Source: Flavobacteriaceae bacterium (GTDB lineage: Bacteria > Bacteroidota > Bacteroidia > Flavobacteriales > Flavobacteriaceae). Taken from it: a stretch of 32,255 nt of DNA. The stretch spans positions 1 through 32,255 of the forward strand of contig JABDMQ010000371.1 in the NCBI GenBank assembly GCA_013001365.1, read 5' to 3'. Shown piece by piece: positions 15,762 through 23,729 of the stretch. The notes below the pieces were generated by a model. That model saw nothing but the letters and a program-made list of their open reading frames with translations, ran no database searches and was not told the DNA's origin. Within the stretch, counting starts at the first letter, position 1. Every line of letters starts with the position of its first letter. The translations under genes and the position numbers were made by a program.

Positions 15762-16502
15762 ATGAAATCCATTCGTAACATACTTAATTCTCGTTCCAAA
15801 GGAAACGGGAATTTTTTTATTGGTCTCAAAAAAATCTTGGGTTTTTCACCAAAACACCTCAAGTATTACGAAAAGGCTTTTACGCATCGTTCGATGAACA
15901 TTCGAGATAATGAAGGTAATGCTGTTAATTATGAACGCTTGGAGTTTCTTGGCGATGCCATGTTAGGAGCGGTTATTGCATCTCATTTATTCCAAGAAGT
16001 CCCGGAAGGAGACGAGGGTTACCTAACTAAAATGCGATCAAAGATCGTAAGCAGGGAACACTTGAATGAATTAGGAAGAGACCTGGACCTCATAAACTTC
16101 ATCGAAAGTAAGATATCAAAAGAGAATTTTGGTGATAACATCCATGGCAATTTATTTGAGTCGCTAGTTGGTGCCATCTTCCTTGATAGAGGGTATAAGC
16201 ACTGTGAGGATTTCATATATAAACGTGTCATAATACCATATGTTGACATAGTCAAACTTGAAGGTAAGGTCATTAGTTACAAGAGTCTATTGATCGAATG
16301 GTGTCAGAAAGAGAAAAAAACCTTTGATTATAATGTTTATGAAGATACCGGTAATGATAACCTAAGGCATTTCTCTGTCAAGTTATCAATAAATGACAAG
16401 GTGATAGCTAAGGCAAGGGCAACTTCAAAAAAGAAGGCTGAGGAAAAAGCTTCAAAACGTGCATTCTTCGCATACCAGAATAGGATTTCAAGATTGATCT
16501 AA
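15762..16502 (+). CDS. rnc: Ribonuclease III
   Basis: 246 residues. The RNase III domain (about 20-165) carries the signature NYERLEFLGDAMLGA with catalytic E61 and D65, and a second acidic site at GNLFESLVGAIFLDRGY. A C-terminal double-stranded RNA-binding domain (about 170-243) ends with KARATSKKKAEEKASKRAFF. It cuts double-stranded RNA in rRNA maturation and mRNA decay. Third gene of acpP-fabF-rnc, a common order in flavobacteria. The first 20 codons hold a terminator-like hairpin, but the encoded residues (NSRSKGNGNFF) look like a normal flavobacterial RNase III N-terminus, so I keep the ATG at 15762. Confidence 0.97.
   Translation: MKSIRNILNSRSKGNGNFFIGLKKILGFSPKHLKYYEKAFTHRSMNIRDNEGNAVNYERLEFLGDAMLGAVIASHLFQEVPEGDEGYLTKMRSKIVSREHLNELGRDLDLINFIESKISKENFGDNIHGNLFESLVGAIFLDRGYKHCEDFIYKRVIIPYVDIVKLEGKVISYKSLLIEWCQKEKKTFDYNVYEDTGNDNLRHFSVKLSINDKVIAKARATSKKKAEEKASKRAFFAYQNRISRLI
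15786..15818 (+). terminator. Terminator-like hairpin inside the 5' end of rnc
   Basis: AATTCTCGTTCC (15786-15797), loop AAA, and GGAAACGGGAATT (15801-15813) pair over 12 positions with one bulged A and one G-T wobble. Seven T (15812-15818) follow directly. Shape and U-tract are those of an intrinsic terminator, although it lies in codons 9-19 of rnc. It could limit rnc expression relative to fabF, or serve as a processing site. Confidence 0.5.
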
Positions 16503-16618
16503 TAAGCTATCCTTGATTTTCCTCTCAAACGTTTTCGTTATTATTAATGCTCGATTAATTAATAGACATCGAATATTTTGGCTTTTAACACTATATTTAC
16601 CTTGGAATTCCTGTATTT

Positions 16619-17104
16619 ATGGCAAAGCATAAATTGATCTTAGACGATGTTTTTGAAGAGAGTTATTTTACATTGATAGCAATTCATTGTTCATTGGAAG
16701 ATTATAGGCTAGCTTATTTACTCAACAAGAATTTGTCGCTAAATTTGAAAAGAAAAGAAGAGGACTTGGATTATGATTACGTATCTGCATTCTACCCGAT
16801 TTTCGAATGGGAGGACTTGAGTCATCAGATCACGTTTAATCTTGTTGGCAACATATGCCGGAAAGAATCGAATGCATTAACGAGTTCGGGTTTGCTTTTT
16901 GGAGACGATGAAAAATCAATGAGAACCCTTAATTTAATTCCAGAACATAAAAATGTTGACTATCTTCTTAAAATAAGTGCACAGGAAGAATTCAGTGAAG
17001 AAAAATCAATTCTCAATAAAATTCTTGAAATCCCCAATATTGTTACCGCTTATAGTATTGATGCATTTAAGCTCAAGTCAAGAAATAATTTAATTTTCAA
17101 TTAA
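16619..17104 (+). CDS. IPExxxVDY family protein
   Basis: 161 residues, no signal peptide or membrane segment. Named for the motif LIPEHKNVDYLLKI near residues 114-127. It starts MAKHKLILDD and has an acidic, Phe/Tyr-rich middle (DYDYVSAFYPIFEWED). The family is found in Bacteroidota, typically just before pyruvate kinase, and its function is unknown. Its stop codon overlaps the pyk start as TAATG, so the two are translationally coupled, and a role tied to Pyk level or activity is a reasonable guess. The 116-base gap after rnc holds a near-match -7 box (TATATTTA) but no clear terminator. Confidence 0.88.
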   Translation: MAKHKLILDDVFEESYFTLIAIHCSLEDYRLAYLLNKNLSLNLKRKEEDLDYDYVSAFYPIFEWEDLSHQITFNLVGNICRKESNALTSSGLLFGDDEKSMRTLNLIPEHKNVDYLLKISAQEEFSEEKSILNKILEIPNIVTAYSIDAFKLKSRNNLIFN

Positions 17105-18546
17105 TGCCACATCAGAAAAAGACAAAAATAGTTGCCACTTTAGGTCCTGCATCAAGTAATCGCGAAACACTTAAGGCCATGGTGGATGAAGGTGTTAATG
17201 TTTTTCGAATCAATTTCTCCCACGCTGATTATAAGGATGTCGAAGAACGGATCAAAATGATTCGTGGCCTTAATGAAGAATTCGAGACCAATGTTGCAAT
17301 ACTAGCTGACCTTCAAGGACCGAAACTGCGTTTAGGGGTAATGAAGGAAGAGGTAGTCGTAAAAGAGGGTGATGAAATCATATTCGCAACAGGAGAGAAA
17401 TTTGAAGGCACGAAAGAGAGGGTCTTCATGACTTACGAAAGGTTTCCACTTGATGCAAAACCTGGTGAGAAAATTTTATTGGATGATGGTAAGCTGATTT
17501 TTGAGGTTATAAGTACGGACCATAAAAAAGAAGTAAAGGCTAGAGTGTTACAAGGAGGCCCACTGAGGTCAAAGAAAGGAGTTAATCTGCCAAATACTAA
17601 CATCTCGTTACCAGCGCTTACCGAAAAGGATGTCGAAGATGCTATTTTCGCAATTAAGCAAAAAGTAGATTGGATAGCACTGTCGTTTGTGCGTCACGCA
17701 GAAGACCTAATGCAGCTCGAAGATCTTGTTCAAGAACATAGCGACCATAAAATCCCAATTATTGCAAAAATTGAAAAGCCCGAAGCTGTAGAGAATATCG
17801 ATAAAATAGTTGCCTATTGCGACGGACTAATGGTTGCTCGGGGAGATCTTGGTGTAGAAATTCCTGCACAGGAGGTGCCACTTATTCAAAAACAGCTTGT
17901 TCTAAGAGCCAAACAAGCTCGTATACCTGTTATAATTGCCACCCAAATGATGGAAACCATGATTTCCAGCTTAACACCTACTAGGGCAGAAGTTAACGAT
18001 GTTGCAAATTCAGTTATGGATGGTGCAGATGCAGTAATGCTTTCTGGAGAAACGTCAGTTGGTAGTTATCCGGTTGAAGTCATTCAAAAAATGACCAGTA
18101 TTCTCCAAAGTGTAGAAAACTCATCACTTATAACCGTACCACAATCACCTCCTCATATTCGCACCAAACGATTTATCACCAAATCTATTTGCTATCATGC
18201 CGCTAATGTAGCTAATGAGATAAATGCTCAGGCAATATCTACATTGACCAATAGTGGATATACGGCATTCCAGATATCTGCTTGGAGACCTGATTGTCAC
18301 ATTTTAGTATTTACATCCAACAAGAGGATCTTGACCCAACTTAGTTTACTTTGGGGAGTAAAGGTTTTTTATTATGACAAGTTCGTAAGTACAGACGAGA
18401 CAATTGAGGATGTGAATCGCATAGCCTGTAAAAAAGGGTTTTTGGACGTTGGGGACATGTTGGTAAGCCTTGCTGCTATGCCAATTCAAGACAAAGGGAT
18501 GGTGAACACACTTAGAATTACAGAGATAACAAGTTGTAGTATTTAG
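17104..18546 (+). CDS. pyk: Pyruvate kinase
   Basis: 480 residues, normal length. It makes pyruvate and ATP from phosphoenolpyruvate and ADP, the last glycolytic step. Seen: TKIVATLGPASS at the start, NFSHADY, LADLQGPKLRLG, the active-site block IIAKIEKPEAVENID, MVARGDLGVEIP, and IIATQMMETMI followed by PTRAEVNDVANSVMDG. A beta-barrel B domain (about 70-170) and a C-terminal domain are both present. It starts on the last base of the upstream stop codon (TAATG), and its own stop codon overlaps that of the convergent dinB. Confidence 0.98.
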   Translation: MPHQKKTKIVATLGPASSNRETLKAMVDEGVNVFRINFSHADYKDVEERIKMIRGLNEEFETNVAILADLQGPKLRLGVMKEEVVVKEGDEIIFATGEKFEGTKERVFMTYERFPLDAKPGEKILLDDGKLIFEVISTDHKKEVKARVLQGGPLRSKKGVNLPNTNISLPALTEKDVEDAIFAIKQKVDWIALSFVRHAEDLMQLEDLVQEHSDHKIPIIAKIEKPEAVENIDKIVAYCDGLMVARGDLGVEIPAQEVPLIQKQLVLRAKQARIPVIIATQMMETMISSLTPTRAEVNDVANSVMDGADAVMLSGETSVGSYPVEVIQKMTSILQSVENSSLITVPQSPPHIRTKRFITKSICYHAANVANEINAQAISTLTNSGYTAFQISAWRPDCHILVFTSNKRILTQLSLLWGVKVFYYDKFVSTDETIEDVNRIACKKGFLDVGDMLVSLAAMPIQDKGMVNTLRITEITSCSI

Positions 18547-19652
18547 AAATCAAATTTCAATTGTACACTTACAGTATTGGATTCAATAGTTGATTTCTTA
18601 GCATCTTGGCTGTTCGTATTAAGATTGGATAACGAAATCCCTAAAAGACGTACAGATTCTTTCATTTTTTCCTGGTATAATAGAGATTTAGCTATTTCTA
18701 GTATCACAGATCTATCTGATACATAATACGGCAGGGTCTTACTTCGAGTTTGAAGTGTAAAGTCACTATACTTAATTTTCAATGTGATCGTCTTACCAGA
18801 CACCTTGCTTTTTTTCAATCTCCGCTCCACTTCAGATGCTATATTATCAAGTTTCTCTAGCATGAATATTTCAGAAGAAAGGTTCTCATTGAACGTTCTT
18901 TCTGCTGCCAAAGATTTTCGAGTTCTATCAGGTTTTACTTCACTCTCGTGTAAACCGCGCACCGCATTAAAGAAATACTTTCCTGAGTTTCCAAAATTGG
19001 TTTCTAGGAAGTTGAGGTCTTTTTCTTTGAGGTCTTTACCGGTGAATATTCCTAATTGATACATTTTTTTTGAGGTAACCTTACCGATACCGTAAAATTT
19101 CCTAACATCCAATTTTTCCAGGAAGTCGAGTATTTCTTCAGGAGGTACTGTTTTCTGCCCATTTGGCTTGTTGTAATCGCTAGCGATCTTTGCAACGAAT
19201 TTATTAATGCTTATACCAGCAGAAGCTGTAAGGCCAACTTCATTCATGATGCGTTGTCTGATCTCTTGAGCGATCATGGTCGCACTGGGATTGCCTTTTT
19301 TGTTTTCAGTGACATCTAGATAGGCCTCGTCCATGGAAAGGGGTTCAACGAGATCGGTATATTCAAAGAATATTTTCCTTATAACCTTTGAGATTTCAGC
19401 ATATCTTTCGAATCTTGGCTTAACAAAGATCAATTGCGGGCAATTCTTTTTAGCGATCATACTACTCATAGCACTTCGTACTCCGAATTTACGAGCTTCA
19501 TAACTCGCAGCACTTACCACGCCACGTTTTTCACTGCCTCCTACAGCTAATGGTTTTCCTTTTAATTCAGGGTTGTCCATTTGTTCGATGGAAGCATAGA
19601 AAGCATCCATATCGACATGTATTATCTTTCGCTCTGGTAAGTTTCCTGGCAT
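18543..19652 (-). CDS. dinB: DNA polymerase IV (Y-family translesion polymerase)
   Basis: 369 residues. The catalytic core has IIHVDMDAFYASIEQ (metal-binding Asp residues), SYEARKFGVRSAM and the second acidic site PLSMDEAYLDVT. The thumb and little-finger domains follow, and the last residues QLKFDF form a beta-clamp-binding motif. It copies past damaged bases. The gene has its own promoter candidate and is divergent from a VOC protein gene only 39 bases away. No LexA-type operator is evident. Its 3' end overlaps that of pyk by four bases in the convergent direction. Confidence 0.96.
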   Translation of the reverse strand: MPGNLPERKIIHVDMDAFYASIEQMDNPELKGKPLAVGGSEKRGVVSAASYEARKFGVRSAMSSMIAKKNCPQLIFVKPRFERYAEISKVIRKIFFEYTDLVEPLSMDEAYLDVTENKKGNPSATMIAQEIRQRIMNEVGLTASAGISINKFVAKIASDYNKPNGQKTVPPEEILDFLEKLDVRKFYGIGKVTSKKMYQLGIFTGKDLKEKDLNFLETNFGNSGKYFFNAVRGLHESEVKPDRTRKSLAAERTFNENLSSEIFMLEKLDNIASEVERRLKKSKVSGKTITLKIKYSDFTLQTRSKTLPYYVSDRSVILEIAKSLLYQEKMKESVRLLGISLSNLNTNSQDAKKSTIESNTVSVQLKFDF

Positions 19653-19676
19653 CCTATAAATTTATGATATCTTTAT

Positions 19677-19706
19677 CAAAACTAGAGGTACATGAATTTA
19701 AATCAG
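19677..19706 (-). promoter_or_regulatory. dinB promoter, CTG-N19-TAGTTTTG
   Basis: On the minus strand, TAGTTTTG (19677-19684) fully matches the -7 pattern. CTG (19704-19706), one base off TTG, lies at exactly 19-nt spacing, inside the start of the divergent VOC gene. The leader to dinB would be about 20 nt. Confidence 0.6.
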
Positions 19707-20075
19707 GTAACTGTTCCTTCAATAAATGTTGCAGATTCAATTACATTCTATCAGAAATTAGGTCTTAGTTTAATTGTTAAGGCATTGCCTCATTATGCAA
19801 GATTTGAAGCAAGAGAGGGAAACTCTACATTATCAATTCACGAGGTCGATGAAATCGATAATGGAGAAGGGATTATCCTGTATTTTGAAAGAGAGGACCT
19901 CGACAATTATGTTGAGAAATTAATAAACAAGGGAATTGAATTTGATGAGTTGCCAGAGGATAAAGCATGGCTTTGGCGTGAGGCAAAATTGAAAGATCCC
20001 GATGGGAACAGATTAATTATATACTTCGCAGGAGATAATCGTAAAAACCCGCCTTGGAGAATTAAGGAAGCATGA
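19692..20075 (+). CDS. VOC-superfamily (glyoxalase/bleomycin-resistance-like) protein
   Basis: 127 residues with the paired beta-alpha-beta-beta-beta folds of the vicinal oxygen chelate superfamily: NQVTVPSINVADSITFYQKLGLSLI at the start and LKDPDGNRLIIYFAG near the end, where the second-half metal ligand usually sits. Members bind a metal and act on small molecules or confer drug binding; substrate unknown. The ATG is preceded by GAGGTAC, one of the few possible Shine-Dalgarno sites here. Its stop codon overlaps the next start as ATGA, coupling it to the CYTH protein. Confidence 0.87.
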   Translation: MNLNQVTVPSINVADSITFYQKLGLSLIVKALPHYARFEAREGNSTLSIHEVDEIDNGEGIILYFEREDLDNYVEKLINKGIEFDELPEDKAWLWREAKLKDPDGNRLIIYFAGDNRKNPPWRIKEA

Positions 20076-20548
20076 TAGAAATAGAGCGTAAATTCTTGGT
20101 CAATTCTGATAATTATAAAAAAGACGCAACACGAATCACTGAAATCACCCAAGGATTCTTGAACAGCGACAAAGAACGCACTGTAAGGGTTAGACTTAGG
20201 GGAAATAAAGGAATGCTAACAGTAAAAGGCATTTCTTCGCAAGACGGTACAACGCGTTTTGAGTGGGAGACAGAACTTAATGAAGATGAGGCAAAAGCCC
20301 TTTTGAAGCTATGCGAAAATACTATCATTAAAAAGAGTCGATACGAAATAATAATTGGAAATCATCTGTTTGAAGTCGATGAATTTCATGACGAAAACAA
20401 AGGCCTGGTGATAGCTGAAATCGAATTGAGAAAAAAGGATGAAAAATTCGACAAGCCAAGTTGGTTAGGCAAAGAAGTAACTGGTGATATCAAATACTAC
20501 AATTCTATGTTAAGCAGGAATCCATTCCAGAGCTGGGATAAGAATTGA
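20072..20548 (+). CDS. CYTH domain (triphosphate tunnel metalloenzyme) protein
   Basis: 158 residues. It begins with the signature ExExK (IEIERKF), followed by alternating charged strands (RTVRVRLRG, MLTVKG, FEWETEL, FEVDEFHD, VIAEIEL) that form the walls of the triphosphate tunnel. Bacterial members studied so far are inorganic triphosphatases or adenylate cyclases; the short single-domain form here is more like the triphosphatase group. The start overlaps the VOC gene by four bases. Function is inferred from the fold only. Confidence 0.92.
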   Translation: MIEIERKFLVNSDNYKKDATRITEITQGFLNSDKERTVRVRLRGNKGMLTVKGISSQDGTTRFEWETELNEDEAKALLKLCENTIIKKSRYEIIIGNHLFEVDEFHDENKGLVIAEIELRKKDEKFDKPSWLGKEVTGDIKYYNSMLSRNPFQSWDKN

Positions 20549-20582
20549 TGACCCTTATCCGAGGACCTATCTTATGGAATCA

Positions 20583-23000
20583 TTACAGATTGTAACGCGC
20601 AGACAATATCAGGTTTCTTCCTGGAGCTGCAATACCAGAAGAATAATTTCGATAGCGCTGGTTGGTAATGTTCTCCAATGAAGCTGTCAATGAAAAATTA
20701 CTGGAAAATGAATACTGACTCCTTAAATTAATCGTATACCATGAAGGCGCATAAGGATTACCGTCAGAGTCTAATGCATATAGATAGGGCTTGTCCCTTT
20801 CTGAAAGTGATAATTCGTTAAAAGATAATTTACCACTATACATCGTAAAAAAGTCTAATTTAAGATTTGGCCTTTGCCAGATCAAATGAGTATTGCCAAA
20901 ATCAGGAACAACGTGTCTAACAGGAAAGGTAGCCCCTCCTACTTCTTGTTCGGTTCCGCTAATGATGTTGTATTGCGATGACAGTTCTAGGTCATCGGTA
21001 ATTCTAATATTTAGCCCAGCTTCAAATCCATGAATTTTTGCTTCAGAAGCATTTTGAATTGCTTGAACCGTACTAAGTTCGCCATTGTACTCAATCTCTA
21101 TTTGTCCGTTCAAGGTATAATCCCTTCTAACCAAGGCATTGTCGAGATACGTATAGTACGTTGATAAATCCAGTTTAAGAACATCATCAATGTCTATTAA
21201 AAGTCCTAGTTCGCCACCAAAAGACCTTTCGGATTTCAGGTCTGGATTAGGAACGACCACAGAACCAGGTTCAGAATCGAAAACCTTTCCAATATCGTCT
21301 ATGTTGGGCGCCCTGAATGCGGTTGAGAAATTTAATTTCCAAGCTAAGGTCTTGTTAGGATTCCAATTTATTCCGGCAGTTCCTGTTAGCGCTCCAGTTT
21401 TCAAGCTAGCGTCATTAAAAGGAAGGTCAAGGAATATATTGTTCTCAGTAAAATCTGCTTCAATAAAAATTTGATTGTATCTAATACCAGTCTGAAAGGT
21501 AAAAGACTCGTTCGGATTGTATTTATAACTCAAATAGGCAGCTAGGGACTCCCAGGAAGACCCATCAGGATATCTTGATATCGTATTTGTACTTGATCCA
21601 TTATTAATATTCTCTTCGAAACCTTCAGACCCAATAGTATTATAAATATACTCTGCACCATAGAAAAGCTCGTTGATACTGCTTATGCGTTTTTCGAAGT
21701 CCAAGTTCAAGGAGAACGCATCAACATTCTCTTCAGTTATGTTTCTTAATTCCGACTGAAAACTCCTGTTTATCCGGCTTTCCTGGAAATTTTGATAGGC
21801 CAATGTAAATTGGGCATTGTCATAAATTCCCTTAGTAGCTTTTTGATTTACTTGCAGATTTCCCAAGAACCACTTTTGGGGACCATAATTCCATTCCGAG
21901 GAGTTTAAAACACCTTCATCATTATAAAGTATGAGCCTGTCATATCTAGGATATTCAGATGTTTCTGAAAAGTGCAACCCAAGATTGAAGTTCAATTTTT
22001 CATTGGGCTCATACCTTATCTTCTCCATAAAATTGATTTGACCGTAACCTGTGAATCTTTGGGTCAATGGGTCGTCATTTCCAACAATGATATCCTCGCC
22101 ATTTATTCTTTCTACATATTCTGTTCTTAAATAATCAGTTGGGCCATTTTTACCCATTTTAAGGTCATCAAAATCGGTATAACTAATATTAGTCCGAAAA
22201 CCCCATTTCTCGAAACCAACGCTTAGATCTACATTTCCGGTTTTCTCTGCACTTGCAGAAGCATATCTAAAAGAGGCATTTCCTCTTACATCAACACTGT
22301 CTTTATAGGACAGAACAGGCTTTTTTGAATAAAAATTCATGACGCCACCAATGGCATCACTTCCGTAAATTACGGATCCAGCTCCAAGTATAATTTCTGT
22401 ATCTTGAATTGAGAAAGGGTCGATTGAAATGACATTTTGAAGATTACCTCCTCTAAAGATAGCATTGTTCATCCTTACACCATCTATTGACAATAATAAT
22501 CGATTAGTCGAAAACCCCCTAATGATTGGGCTTCCTCCACCCAATTGACTTTTTTGGATAAATACTTGACCACTATTTTGAAGTAAGTCTGCACTGGTTT
22601 GAGGGTTTGCAAATTCAATGTCTGATGCTCGAAGACTTAGTATTTTTTGAGGGACATCTTTTTGTTTCTGCTCGAATTTAGAAGCTGAAATGACAACCTG
22701 TTCTAGATATTGTGAATCGCCAGACAAAAAAACAATATTCCCGTTCTTGAGAATTCTTGATTTGACCAAGAGCGCTGTGCGATGAGAAAGATGTTGGAAA
22801 ATTATTGTTTCATTCTCTTCAAAATCAGAGATATCTGCTTTACCATCTAGATCAGAAATGACACTTTTTGTCTTGTCAACATTATAAATGGCTACGCCGC
22901 CAATGGACTCTTTGGAAGTCTTATTGTAGATACTAATTTCCTGAGCACAAAGCACTAAGGAGAATAACCCAAAAAAGCAATGAATGATATAGCTTTTCAT
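20583..23000 (-). CDS. TonB-dependent outer membrane receptor, haem/haemoglobin-receptor-like
   Basis: 805 residues. Signal peptide MKSYIIHCFFGLFSLVLCAQ, then a carboxypeptidase-regulatory-like domain (about 20-95), a plug domain (about 105-225; SPIIRGFSTNRLLLSIDGVR, GAGSVIYGSDAIGGVMNF) and a 22-strand-type beta-barrel to the C-terminus. The end, RYRNYSSGIAAPGRNL plus a terminal Leu, resembles haem/haemoglobin receptors, so haem or iron uptake is likely but not proved. No TonB box is obvious. It is the last gene of porZ-like > recO > receptor, starting nine bases after recO, and no SusD partner follows. Confidence 0.93.
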   Translation of the reverse strand: MKSYIIHCFFGLFSLVLCAQEISIYNKTSKESIGGVAIYNVDKTKSVISDLDGKADISDFEENETIIFQHLSHRTALLVKSRILKNGNIVFLSGDSQYLEQVVISASKFEQKQKDVPQKILSLRASDIEFANPQTSADLLQNSGQVFIQKSQLGGGSPIIRGFSTNRLLLSIDGVRMNNAIFRGGNLQNVISIDPFSIQDTEIILGAGSVIYGSDAIGGVMNFYSKKPVLSYKDSVDVRGNASFRYASASAEKTGNVDLSVGFEKWGFRTNISYTDFDDLKMGKNGPTDYLRTEYVERINGEDIIVGNDDPLTQRFTGYGQINFMEKIRYEPNEKLNFNLGLHFSETSEYPRYDRLILYNDEGVLNSSEWNYGPQKWFLGNLQVNQKATKGIYDNAQFTLAYQNFQESRINRSFQSELRNITEENVDAFSLNLDFEKRISSINELFYGAEYIYNTIGSEGFEENINNGSSTNTISRYPDGSSWESLAAYLSYKYNPNESFTFQTGIRYNQIFIEADFTENNIFLDLPFNDASLKTGALTGTAGINWNPNKTLAWKLNFSTAFRAPNIDDIGKVFDSEPGSVVVPNPDLKSERSFGGELGLLIDIDDVLKLDLSTYYTYLDNALVRRDYTLNGQIEIEYNGELSTVQAIQNASEAKIHGFEAGLNIRITDDLELSSQYNIISGTEQEVGGATFPVRHVVPDFGNTHLIWQRPNLKLDFFTMYSGKLSFNELSLSERDKPYLYALDSDGNPYAPSWYTINLRSQYSFSSNFSLTASLENITNQRYRNYSSGIAAPGRNLILSARYNL

Positions 23001-23009
23001 TAGTATTGG

Positions 23010-23729
23010 TTAGCTAAAAATTTGATTCAAGATTTGCAGTGACCTAGGCTTTTTAAAGCCGCCCAAATGTAATTCAAAATATAGTAAAATCATATTCAAG
23101 AAGTCTTGACGTTGTCTTGAATTGACTTTAATTTCATTTAGAGCATCAAATTTTATGCCTATTAGCTGTTTAAGGAGTGTTAAATTATTATCTGAAATGC
23201 TATAAAGATCATGTTTTGACGACTCGAACTTGCCTGATTCAAGATTGAAGAATTCACCTGATAAATTGGTAACATCGGGATAGAATCCTAGATATTTTGT
23301 TAATCTGAGTAAAAAGAGAAGATGAAAATTTGGCGATATTTCTTGCTGATCCAACCATTGAAGAGAAGTTGACAAGAACATATATAGTGATTCATTTCTC
23401 TCTTCTTCCTTAAGTAGTTGCTGAAGGATTTCACTTAGGAACATGACCACTGTACTTTTGCTTATATCGGTATGAAGTGATACATAATGTACAATAGGTT
23501 TTAATTCCTGAAGTTTTTGCAAAGATCGATTTTCCTTATGCACAGCATTCAGGTGCACCAGACTTAAAGGTTGTAGATATGCTGGCTTGAATTTTCCCTT
23601 CCGTTGTTTTAGTACACCTTTTAGTAAATAGCTTTTAATGCCACTGTTTTCAGTATAGCAGGATAAAATCACATCACTGTCACCATATTTTAGCTTGGAT
23701 ATGATTATAGCGTCCGTTGATACTAACAT
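23010..23729 (-). CDS. recO: DNA repair protein RecO
   Basis: 239 residues. The N-terminal OB fold begins STDAIIISKLKYGDSDVILSCYT and continues GIKSYLLKGVLKQRKGKFKPAYLQPLS; a helical C-terminal domain follows. The Cys-type zinc site found in some RecO proteins is absent. RecO loads RecA and anneals strands in the RecFOR pathway. Its ATG overlaps the stop codon of the porZ-like gene (TAATG), so it is translationally coupled to a secretion gene, and it lies nine bases before the receptor gene. Confidence 0.95.
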   Translation of the reverse strand: MLVSTDAIIISKLKYGDSDVILSCYTENSGIKSYLLKGVLKQRKGKFKPAYLQPLSLVHLNAVHKENRSLQKLQELKPIVHYVSLHTDISKSTVVMFLSEILQQLLKEEERNESLYMFLSTSLQWLDQQEISPNFHLLFLLRLTKYLGFYPDVTNLSGEFFNLESGKFESSKHDLYSISDNNLTLLKQLIGIKFDALNEIKVNSRQRQDFLNMILLYFELHLGGFKKPRSLQILNQIFS

